Shown piece after piece: positions 57,328 through 64,000 of a stretch of DNA of 64,000 nucleotides. The notes below the pieces were generated by a model, which saw only the letters and a list, made by a program, of their open reading frames with translations, was not told the origin of the DNA and searched no databases. Both the position numbers and the translations under genes were made by a program. Origin of the DNA: Rugosibacter aromaticivorans (GTDB lineage: Bacteria > Pseudomonadota > Gammaproteobacteria > Burkholderiales > Rhodocyclaceae); assembly GCF_000934545.1 (NCBI RefSeq), contig NZ_CP010554.1, forward strand, positions 1,178,001-1,242,000, read 5' to 3'. Within the stretch, counting starts at the first letter, position 1, and each line of letters opens with the position of its first letter.

Positions 57328-58643
57328 GCGATTCTTCCCGCCCGCCTAGTCCACTTAATCTTTTGCGCCAGCGGCGGTTTTTGCCTCTGTTCATCACCCA
57401 GTTTTTAGGGGCCTTGAATGATAACGTCATCAAAAATGCGATGATCGTGCTGCTCACTTTTCAGGCCGCCCGCTGGACCGTGCTCTCGCCAGGCGTGCTG
57501 GCGAATCTTGCCGCAGGCATTTTCATTTTGCCGTTTTTCCTGTTTTCTGCCAGTGCCGGACAGCTTGCCGACAAATACGACAAAGCCTGGCTCACGCGGT
57601 GGGTGAAGCTCTTTGAGCTGATCATTGTGCTCATCGCCGGTGCGGGCTTTTTAATGCAACAACTGCCGGTTTTATTGCTTGCGCTCTTTTTACTCGGGCT
57701 ACATTCGACGGTGTTTGGACCGATCAAATACGCCATTTTGCCGCAGCATCTTGACGCGGCAGAGCTCATGGGGGGCAATGCGCTGATTGAAACGGGCACC
57801 TTTATCGCCATCCTGTCGGGCACTTTGCTGGGTGGATTTTTGGCCAGCATGGCGGCATTCACCGTGTGGATTCCCGCGGTCGGTGGAGTCATTGCCCTGG
57901 GTGGTTATTTTGCTGCCCGCGCTATTCCTGTCGCCGTGCCACCAGCGCCGACTTTACGCGTGAGTCGTCATCCGTTTGCCGAGACTCTGCGCAATCTGGC
58001 TTACGCGCGGCAGAATCGTCCCGCCTTTGGCGCGCTGCTGGGCATTTCATGGTTCTGGTTGTATGGCGCGATTTTCCTCGTGCAAATTCCGGCCTATGCC
58101 AAAGATATTTTGCGCGGGAATGAGACCAGCGTTACGTTACTCTTGGCCGCTTTCATTGTGGGCATCGGTGCGGGGGCATTCCTCTGCGAATGGCTCACGC
58201 GTCAGCGGCGGACTCGTACCCGGCTGCTGGTTTTGGCTGGAGGTTTGGGTTTGAGCCTGTTTGCCCTGGATCTTTATTTTGCTTCGCAGGCTATTGGCCT
58301 TGGTGTGCCACCATTAGCCACAGGCGCTTTATTGAGCGCAACTGCTCTGTTGCATCAACCCACTATTTTTCGCGTATTAGCTGATCTCGCGGGGCTGGGT
58401 GTCTGTGGCGGTTTATTTACCGTGCCGCTTTACACCTTGCTGCAGCAGGCCAGTGCGCCCGCGTATCGTGCCCGCATGATTGCTGCCAACAACATTATTA
58501 ACGCTTTGTTTATGGTGGTGGGGGCACTCGGTGCAGCAGCCATGCTCGCCACAGGTGTTTCGATTCCTGCGCTGTTCGCCCTGATCGCTTTGGCGAATGT
58601 GGCGGCGGTGAGTGGGCTGTATTGGGCGTTGCCGAAGATGTAA
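57324..58643 (+). CDS. lplT: MFS transporter, lysophospholipid transporter LplT-like
   Basis: 439 residues with about 12 membrane helices. RRFLPLFITQFLGALNDNVIKNAM at the start and HSTVFGPIKYAILPQHL match LplT, which flips lysophospholipids inward for re-acylation by Aas. Here no Aas acyltransferase is fused or next door, so the function is likely but not proven. It overlaps recG by four bases (ATGA). A repeat copy encodes PPAPTLRVS in the central cytoplasmic loop. Confidence 0.85.
   Translation: MSDSSRPPSPLNLLRQRRFLPLFITQFLGALNDNVIKNAMIVLLTFQAARWTVLSPGVLANLAAGIFILPFFLFSASAGQLADKYDKAWLTRWVKLFELIIVLIAGAGFLMQQLPVLLLALFLLGLHSTVFGPIKYAILPQHLDAAELMGGNALIETGTFIAILSGTLLGGFLASMAAFTVWIPAVGGVIALGGYFAARAIPVAVPPAPTLRVSRHPFAETLRNLAYARQNRPAFGALLGISWFWLYGAIFLVQIPAYAKDILRGNETSVTLLLAAFIVGIGAGAFLCEWLTRQRRTRTRLLVLAGGLGLSLFALDLYFASQAIGLGVPPLATGALLSATALLHQPTIFRVLADLAGLGVCGGLFTVPLYTLLQQASAPAYRARMIAANNIINALFMVVGALGAAAMLATGVSIPALFALIALANVAAVSGLYWALPKM
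57931..57955 (-). repeat. Dispersed repeat copy 15 (inside lplT, antisense)
   Basis: Exact core TAAAGTCGGCGCTGG on the minus strand, then TGGCACGGCGA. Translated as AVPPAPTL in a loop between helices. Confidence 0.85.
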
Positions 58644-58657
58644 GAACGAGTCTTGCG

Positions 58658-58669
58658 ACCATCGATGGT
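58658..58669. other. Perfect palindrome between convergent genes
   Basis: ACCATCGATGGT, touching the stop of the nitronate monooxygenase-like gene and 15 bases after lplT. No T-run, so not a clear terminator. Confidence 0.3.
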
Positions 58670-59913
58670 TAATCGGGGAGTGCAATTTCGTTGTTAATGC
58701 TGAATTGATAGTCGTGAAAAACCTGCTCGGCGGTGAGCAATTGATAGTCGCCGTTTGCGGTGCGGCGGGTGGTGTCTTTGAGTCGATAGGTTTTCTGGCC
58801 GCAGGTCCAGCAATCAAAGTTGCGCATTTGCGTGCATAAGCAGGTTTTGTCCCAGACCCTGATTTTTTTGGCGTCGGGATGTGCAGCAATTTCCCGGTTG
58901 TAGGCATCGATGTATTGGCAATTACCCGAGGCATCGAGCAAGTAGCCATAGGCTTCGCAATTGGGGCGAATGCCATCGCCAATGGCGGGGCTGCTTTTCA
59001 GCATGCGCATGGGGTAGCCGGTGGGCGAAATGGTATTGACCACGATATCTTCTTCGCTGGCTTTGAAGTATTCCTGTTTGACGTGATCGGGCAAGCCACA
59101 TTCGTGTGTCACGGTGAAGCGTGTCGCCACCTGCACGCCGGCGGCGCCCTGGCTCAGAAAGTCTGCGGCGTCAGAACCAGTAAAAATACCGCCTGCCGGT
59201 ATCAGGGGAATGGTGAGGTGCTGCTCGGCTAACCAGTCACGGATTTCGACAAAAATAGTGGCGAGATCATACTGAGCCCAATCCATGCCAAAGCCCAGAT
59301 GCCCACCCGCGAGGGGGCCTTCGATCACGATGTAATCCGGCAACCGATTGGTGCGAGCCACTTTTCTGAGGAAGAGTTGCAAGGCGCGTAGCGAAGAAAC
59401 AATGATGCCCAGCTTGACGTCGTGAAACCGCGGGTGGTTTTCAATCAGGGCAAAGGTACCCAAATGCAGGCCGGCCGATAAGGTAATGCCATCAATACCG
59501 GCGTCCATCGCAGCACTCATGCGCACGCGCAGCGTTTCTTTTGGCGCGTTCATAGTCAGCTTTTCCATGCAATTGACGAAGATCAGCCCGGTGCCTTGTT
59601 TAGCATCCATGGCGTGCCGTACGTGCAGGGCGGTAGCTTCAGCCAGAATGCCGAGGTCAAACTTGACGCTGGATTTGTCAGAGTTTGCAACGTTGAGTTT
59701 GTATTGCTGAAGTTTGTCTTTGACGAATTTGGTGTTGAACCGACGATCAGACACCGTGGGTACCATGGCGTCCGAAATATGGCCCACCCCACCCAGGCGC
59801 GCGACTTCAAGGGCGAGCGCGACGGTTGAAATATCCACGCCCATGCCGCCTACCATGATGGGCACTAATTCATGTGAGCCTAGTTGCAGACGAAAATCAT
59901 CGACACGTTTCAT
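58669..59913 (-). CDS. Nitronate monooxygenase-like FMN protein with Cys-rich tail
   Basis: 414 residues, a TIM-barrel of the nitronate monooxygenase / 2-nitropropane dioxygenase family. MVGGMGVDISTVALALEVARLGG, VIEGPLAGGHLGFG and IPAGGIFTGSDAADFLSQGAAGVQVATRF are the FMN-binding segments. Residues about 345-385 form an extra tail with four Cys in CLCTQMRNFDCWTCG, which could bind a metal or Fe-S cluster; ordinary nitronate monooxygenases lack it as far as I know. Substrate unknown. Confidence 0.85.
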   Translation of the reverse strand: MKRVDDFRLQLGSHELVPIMVGGMGVDISTVALALEVARLGGVGHISDAMVPTVSDRRFNTKFVKDKLQQYKLNVANSDKSSVKFDLGILAEATALHVRHAMDAKQGTGLIFVNCMEKLTMNAPKETLRVRMSAAMDAGIDGITLSAGLHLGTFALIENHPRFHDVKLGIIVSSLRALQLFLRKVARTNRLPDYIVIEGPLAGGHLGFGMDWAQYDLATIFVEIRDWLAEQHLTIPLIPAGGIFTGSDAADFLSQGAAGVQVATRFTVTHECGLPDHVKQEYFKASEEDIVVNTISPTGYPMRMLKSSPAIGDGIRPNCEAYGYLLDASGNCQYIDAYNREIAAHPDAKKIRVWDKTCLCTQMRNFDCWTCGQKTYRLKDTTRRTANGDYQLLTAEQVFHDYQFSINNEIALPD

Positions 59914-60037
59914 TCAGTTTCTTTCTTGAGGGTCGGGCTAAGCAATTCAGATCGCACAGGGCACAAAATCGCATACTGGCTGCGAGGCTGCGCGCTGGCC
60001 TCATGTGCGTATTATCCCCCGGCTAGCTAGTCTGCGC

Positions 60038-61924
60038 TTACAGCGCGGGGGAAAAATTCTTTATCAATACCCTGAGCAGGGCTTCTCCATAGCGGTCGGC
60101 CTTGGCCTGGCCAATACCAGGTATATCAAGCAGCTCATCAGTCGAGTGCGGACGTCGCGCGGCGAGTTCGTGCAGGGTGCGATCATGCAAAATCACATAG
60201 GCCGGCACGCCTTGTTCGCGCGCACGCTCTGAGCGCCAGGCGCGCAAGGCATCGATGATCGGCGAATGGGTTGCATGGACTGAACTGGTCGCATTGATCG
60301 ATGTCGAGTGAATGGCAGGCGTCGATGATGGGCGCACTTGCCGTATCGCCTGCGCCAGCGCTGTGCGTCCCTGCGGGAACTTTTTGCGTGTGCGCGCTGC
60401 TGCCCGGCGCAGCGATAGTGTGCATTCGCCGCGCAGCAAGGGGCGGGCGGATTCGGTGAGTTGTAATGCGCCATAGGCCTGAGCGTCAGCGTGCAGTAGA
60501 CCCGTGGCAAGTAGCTGGCGAAATACCGCACGCCAGCCATGATCGTCCAGATCAGCACCCACGCCGAAAGTGGGTAGCTCTTGATGTCCGAATTGTTGAA
60601 CCTTGTCTGTGGTTTTGCCACGCAATACATCGATTAAATGCCCCGCGCCAAATCGCTGGCCGGTGCGTAATGCTGCCGATAGGGCTTTGCGCGCCGCTTC
60701 GGTGCCGTCCCAGATTTCCGGCGGATTCAGACAGGTATCGCAGTTATTGCACGGTGCCGCCGCTTCGCTGAAGTAGTTGAGCAAAAACACGCGCCGACAA
60801 TCAGTGGTTTCGCACCAGGCCAACAGGGCGTCGAGTTTGCCGCGTTCAACGCGTTTTTGTTCCTCGCCTGCGACGGATTCATCAATGCGCTGGCGATGAA
60901 TCACGACGTCGTTTAAGCCATAAGCCATCCAGGCTTCGGCGGGTTCGCCATCGCGCCCGGCGCGGCCGGTTTCCTGATAGTAGGCCTCAAGGCTTTTGGG
61001 CAGGTCGAGATGCGCGACAAAGCGCACATCGGGCTTGTCGATGCCCATGCCAAAGGCAATGGTGGCGACCATGACGACGGGCTCATCGCGTAAAAACTGT
61101 TGTTGATTTTTTTGTCGGGTCGCCGCATCTAACCCGGCGTGGTAAGGCAAAGCGGTGAAGCCTTGAGTACCCAGCCAGGCCGCGGTTTCATCGACTTTCT
61201 TGCGCGACAGGCAATACACAATGCCTGCTTCGTTTTGATGGTTAGCCAGAAACTCCAGGAGTTGTTGGCGCGGATTGTCGCGTTCTACCACCAGGTAGCG
61301 AATGTTTGGCCGATCAAAACTGGAAATGAAAATACGTGCGCTATCCAGTCCCAGGCGAGTGATGATTTCCTGACGCGTGAGCGCGTCAGCCGTGGCGGTG
61401 AGCGCAATGCGCGGAATGTTGGGGTAACGCTGGTGCAGAGCCGAGAGCTGGATGTATTCCGGACGGAAATCATGCCCCCATTGTGAAACGCAATGCGCTT
61501 CGTCAATGGCAAACAGCGCGAGCTGTCCCTGCGTATCCAGGTGATCAAGCAGGGAAAGAAAGCGGTCCGTGAGCAGGCGTTCCGGGGCGACATAGATCAA
61601 ATCCAGCTCGCCACGCAGCAGCCGCTGTTCAGTGGCGCTGGCAGTAGTGTAATCGAGCGATGAGTTCAGGTAAGCCGCTCGCACCCCGGCTTGCAATAAG
61701 GCATCCACCTGGTTTTGCATGAGTGCGATGAGCGGAGAGACGACCACTGCCGTGCCCGTGCGCAAAAGGGCGGGGATTTGATAGCACAGTGATTTTCCGC
61801 CGCCCGTTGGCATCAAAACCAGGGCGTCACCGCCCGCAATCAGGTGATCAATAATTTCAGCTTGCGGGCCACGAAATGAGGAATAGCCGAAGATGCGGTG
61901 CAGTGTTTCGAGTGCGGGGGACAT
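60038..61924 (-). CDS. recQ: ATP-dependent DNA helicase RecQ
   Basis: 628 residues. Walker [15 protein letters not shown] (Lys44), DEAH box [20 protein letters not shown], RecQ zinc site CNNCDTC, an RQC winged helix and a C-terminal HRDC domain ([22 protein letters not shown]). It unwinds DNA in RecF recombination and replication repair. Divergent from the LigE-type ligase with a 93-base gap. Full length. Confidence 0.97.
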   Translation of the reverse strand: MSPALETLHRIFGYSSFRGPQAEIIDHLIAGGDALVLMPTGGGKSLCYQIPALLRTGTAVVVSPLIALMQNQVDALLQAGVRAAYLNSSLDYTTASATEQRLLRGELDLIYVAPERLLTDRFLSLLDHLDTQGQLALFAIDEAHCVSQWGHDFRPEYIQLSALHQRYPNIPRIALTATADALTRQEIITRLGLDSARIFISSFDRPNIRYLVVERDNPRQQLLEFLANHQNEAGIVYCLSRKKVDETAAWLGTQGFTALPYHAGLDAATRQKNQQQFLRDEPVVMVATIAFGMGIDKPDVRFVAHLDLPKSLEAYYQETGRAGRDGEPAEAWMAYGLNDVVIHRQRIDESVAGEEQKRVERGKLDALLAWCETTDCRRVFLLNYFSEAAAPCNNCDTCLNPPEIWDGTEAARKALSAALRTGQRFGAGHLIDVLRGKTTDKVQQFGHQELPTFGVGADLDDHGWRAVFRQLLATGLLHADAQAYGALQLTESARPLLRGECTLSLRRAAARTRKKFPQGRTALAQAIRQVRPSSTPAIHSTSINATSSVHATHSPIIDALRAWRSERAREQGVPAYVILHDRTLHELAARRPHSTDELLDIPGIGQAKADRYGEALLRVLIKNFSPAL

Positions 61925-62017
61925 GAGAGGGTTGTACAGCGTTCAGCCAGTCAAAAAAGGGTTTTTCACATTATGCTGTTTATCCTTGGTTCTGAATGAG
62001 AAAGAGTGGGGGTAAAG

Positions 62018-62965
62018 ATGCATCGTCTTTCACGGATGGTTTTAGTGGCTTCTTGGGCTTTTTTATTTGTGGCCGGTTTTTGGGTTTCGGTGGGGGGTAT
62101 GGCTGTGCTGCCTGCCGAGGCTGCGGCGACTGCAGCGGAAGAAACGTTTCCCGTGCCATCGATCGACGCAGCAAAGAAAACAGAGATGTTGCTAGCCAAG
62201 GTATGGCAGCATGGCCGCGACCCGGCAGCGTTTTGGGTGAGTGAAAAACTGGATGGTGTACGTGCGATATGGGATGGTCATCAGTTGCGCTTTCGCAGCG
62301 GGCGCATCGTGCCTGCACCCGACTGGTTTACTGCCGTTTTGCCCGCACAGCCACTGGATGGCGAGCTTTGGCTGGGGCGTGGCGCATTCGATGCGCTCTC
62401 GGCCATCGTGCGTAAAACTCCCCCGGTGGATGCCGAATGGCGTCAGGTGCGTTACATGATTTTCGAGCTGCCTGAGCTGTCGGGAGTGCCGGGTGCCTCG
62501 GGGAGTTTTACCCAGCGCGTTGAGCAGATGCGGGTGGTAGTCGACCAAGCGAAAATTCCCTGGTTGCAGGGGGTGCCGCAGTTTCGGGTGGCGAATGCTG
62601 CGCAACTCATGGCGCGCTATCGCGAAGTGATAGCCGGTGGCGGGGAAGGCCTCATGCTGCATCGTGCCGATGCGCTGTATCACACGGGGCGCAGCGATGA
62701 TCTGCTGAAACTCAAACCGGCAGAAGACGCTGAGGCGGTGGTCATTGGCTATCTCCCCGGTAAAGGGCGTTACACAGGCATGGTGGGCGCGCTTCTGGTT
62801 GAAAATGCAGAAGGAAAACGCTTCCGCATTGGCAGCGGGCTGGATGAGGCAACGAGGCGCCATCCCCCCGCCGTGGGCGCTACCATTACCTATCGCTATC
62901 AGCAGTTGAGCGTCAATGGCATCCCTCGTTTTCCGCGGTACTGGCGGGTGCGCGATGCACTATGA
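62018..62965 (+). CDS. ligE: Exported minimal ATP-dependent DNA ligase (LigE type)
   Basis: 315 residues. An N-terminal hydrophobic stretch (VLVASWAFLFVAGFWVSVGG) and AEAAA form a signal peptide. The nucleotidyltransferase domain has motif I SEKLDGVRAIW with Lys77 as the AMP acceptor, GELWLGRGAF, EGLMLHRADALYHTGR and LLKLKP; a short OB domain ends FPRYWRVRDAL. This two-domain secreted type occurs in proteobacteria such as Neisseria and Haemophilus and has been proposed to seal incoming DNA in the periplasm. ATG 62018 follows GGGGGTAAAG; a GTG four codons earlier is possible. Confidence 0.9.
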   Translation: MHRLSRMVLVASWAFLFVAGFWVSVGGMAVLPAEAAATAAEETFPVPSIDAAKKTEMLLAKVWQHGRDPAAFWVSEKLDGVRAIWDGHQLRFRSGRIVPAPDWFTAVLPAQPLDGELWLGRGAFDALSAIVRKTPPVDAEWRQVRYMIFELPELSGVPGASGSFTQRVEQMRVVVDQAKIPWLQGVPQFRVANAAQLMARYREVIAGGGEGLMLHRADALYHTGRSDDLLKLKPAEDAEAVVIGYLPGKGRYTGMVGALLVENAEGKRFRIGSGLDEATRRHPPAVGATITYRYQQLSVNGIPRFPRYWRVRDAL

Positions 62966-62980
62966 AAAGCAGCACACCGT

Positions 62981-63006
62981 GAAAAGTCGGCGCTGGCGGG
63001 ACGGCG
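62981..63006 (+). repeat. Dispersed repeat copy 16 (intergenic, after ligE)
   Basis: Exact core GAAAAGTCGGCGCTGG, then CGGGACGGCGA. The right part matches the end of the second module (GGGACGGCGA) of copies 7 and 9, as if the middle were deleted. 15 bases after the ligE stop. Confidence 0.9.
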
Positions 63007-63066
63007 ATATTGTCTTTCCAGCTGCTTCAGCTGCAAGTGAAAGCATCGTGAATTCTTAGCGCTTTG

Positions 63067-63120
63067 TTGTTTTTTCCAAAAGGCTTTTGCTATTATTATG
63101 GTTAGTGATCTAACTATTAG
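63067..63120 (+). promoter_or_regulatory. Candidate promoter and operator of the marR-emrB operon
   Basis: TTGTTT (63067-63072), 18-base spacer, TATTAT (63091-63096). Just downstream GTTAG-TGAT-CTAAC (63101-63114) and the overlapping CTAA-CTA-TTAG (63110-63120) are inverted repeats, a plausible binding site for the MarR protein that follows. Confidence 0.5.
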
Positions 63121-63134
63121 CCTACTTATCTATT

Positions 63135-63569
63135 GTGAGTACCCTCGAAGAACGCTTCTCCCGCGCCCTGCACAGCACAGCGCGTGCCTGGCGGTTGGCA
63201 TTGGATCGCCGACTCAAGTATCTCGGCGTCAGTCAGGCGAGCTGGATGACCATCGCTGTTGCGGCCAGAGCAGATCAGCCGTTGTCGCAAACCGAATTGG
63301 CGCAGCGTCTGGCGGTGGAGGGCGCGACGATGGTGGCGATGGTCGACCGGCTGGCAGAGGCCGGTCTGCTGGTGCGCGAGCCTTCAGAGACGGATCGGCG
63401 CGTGAACCTGGTAGTTCTGACCAAAGCTGGCAACCAGCTCTATGGCAAGGTAAAAGCTGAAGCAGATGCTTTTAGCAAAGAGCTGCTGGCCACTGTCGAT
63501 AAAGACAAACTGACAATAGCCATTGAATTGCTGGAGCGATTGCAAATCGCGGTGGAATCCGCACCATGA
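63135..63569 (+). CDS. MarR family transcriptional regulator
   Basis: 144 residues, one winged-helix domain. SQTELAQRLAVEGATMVAMVDRLAEAGLLVREPSE contains the recognition helix and ETDRRVNLVVLT the wing. Such proteins usually repress the pump gene next to them and let go on binding small aromatic compounds. The start is GTG 63135, with no good ribosome site. Its stop overlaps the emrB start (ATGA), so the two are co-translated. Confidence 0.92.
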   Translation: MSTLEERFSRALHSTARAWRLALDRRLKYLGVSQASWMTIAVAARADQPLSQTELAQRLAVEGATMVAMVDRLAEAGLLVREPSETDRRVNLVVLTKAGNQLYGKVKAEADAFSKELLATVDKDKLTIAIELLERLQIAVESAP

Positions 63570-64000
63570 ACAGTGCTACCACCGCCGGCGCTGCGGTGCG
63601 TCCCCTCAACCGGGGGATGATTACGCTATCGCTCATGCTGGCCACGGTCATGCAAACGCTTGACAGCACCATTGCCAATGTCGCCTTGCCACATATTCAG
63701 GGCAGTCTGTCGGCGTCGCAGGATCAGATCACCTGGGTGCTGACGTCATATATTGTCGCTACGGCGATTGCGACGCCACTGGCTGGCTGGTTGTCTGACA
63801 GGTTTGGTCAGAAATATGTCCTGATAAGCTCGGTGGCTGGTTTTGTGCTCTCTTCCATGATGTGTGGCTTATCCACCTCACTGACGCAACTTGTGTTTGC
63901 CCGTTTGTTGCAGGGGGCATTCGGTGCCACGCTTATTCCTCTGTCACAAGTCATCCTGATGGAGATCAATCCGAAGGAAAAACAGGGAGCGGCGATGGCG
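63566..64000 (+). CDS. emrB: DHA2-family multidrug efflux MFS transporter, N-terminal part
   Basis: The first 145 codons are in the window and the gene runs off the right end. LATVMQTLDSTIANVALPHI is motif D1 of 14-helix drug:H+ antiporters and GWLSDRFGQK is motif A. Four helices are seen. With MarR directly upstream this is probably an EmrB-type exporter; the EmrA partner is not seen before it and might follow. Confidence 0.88.
   Translation, partial: MNSATTAGAAVRPLNRGMITLSLMLATVMQTLDSTIANVALPHIQGSLSASQDQITWVLTSYIVATAIATPLAGWLSDRFGQKYVLISSVAGFVLSSMMCGLSTSLTQLVFARLLQGAFGATLIPLSQVILMEINPKEKQGAAMA

Noticed and set aside
1..64000. tRNA, rRNA, riboswitch or CRISPR features
   Set aside because: I looked for T-loop GTTCGA patterns, long conserved RNA blocks and regularly spaced direct repeats and found none convincing.

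Overview
The window is a stretch of chromosome from a Gram-negative proteobacterium, most likely a betaproteobacterium. The gene order metG / apbC(mrp) / dcd / Orn-Lys-Arg decarboxylase, the kdsD-kdsC-lptC-lptA cluster, a phasin, and the families present all fit that; the genus cannot be fixed from this sequence. Genes are tightly packed with many ATGA overlaps. No rRNA, tRNA or CRISPR array was seen.

Layout. 0-6 kb: end of glnE, argJ, a DUF4202 gene, a beta-hydroxyacid dehydrogenase, a PAS-GGDEF-EAL c-di-GMP enzyme and an FKBP isomerase, all on +. 6-10.7 kb: a phasin, then a minus-strand KDO/LPS-transport operon (kdsD-kdsC-lptC-lptA) ending in an enoyl-CoA hydratase. 10.7-25 kb: a Kef-type antiporter, an orphan prepilin-like gene with a sigma54-like promoter, metG and apbC divergently arranged, a low-complexity protein, bioA, an L,D-transpeptidase, an M15-like peptidase, bioD, dcd and a large basic-amino-acid decarboxylase. 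25-50 kb: a glycogen / alpha-glucan metabolism island (glgC, two GH57 enzymes, glgP, pgi, an ABC exporter, a P-type H+-ATPase and glgA on the minus strand; glgB on +; glk on -), also carrying fbaB, a frameshifted nitroreductase, a MarC protein, cfa and a transposase remnant. It lies exactly between thyA and folA, two genes that are commonly neighbours. 50-64 kb: an M17 peptidase, a diguanylate cyclase, an esterase, mog, a SPOR protein, ridA, recG, an LplT-like transporter, a nitronate monooxygenase-like protein, recQ, an exported minimal ATP-dependent DNA ligase (LigE type) and a marR-emrB operon running off the end.

The most striking signal is a dispersed DNA repeat with core AAAGTCGGCGCTGG, usually followed by YGAYACGGCGC. 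I count 11 exact cores and 5 degenerate or partial copies, on both strands, between genes and inside genes. Inside genes it is translated in four different reading frames (KVGAGDT-, KSALATR-, RRIASADF- and VSPAPTF-like peptides), so it is conserved as DNA and not as protein. Two copies carry a second module (TACCCTTGRGGGACGGCGA). It could be a DNA uptake or recognition sequence or a very small mobile repeat; a copy lies 15 bases after the LigE gene. Other notable items are six perfect CCCCTAAA units upstream of glgC, a consensus promoter for the phasin gene whose -35 and -10 boxes each overlap an ATTCGAAT palindrome, a 13-codon upstream ORF coupled to an uncharacterised gene, and an L,D-transpeptidase gene with no ATG/GTG start in the right place.
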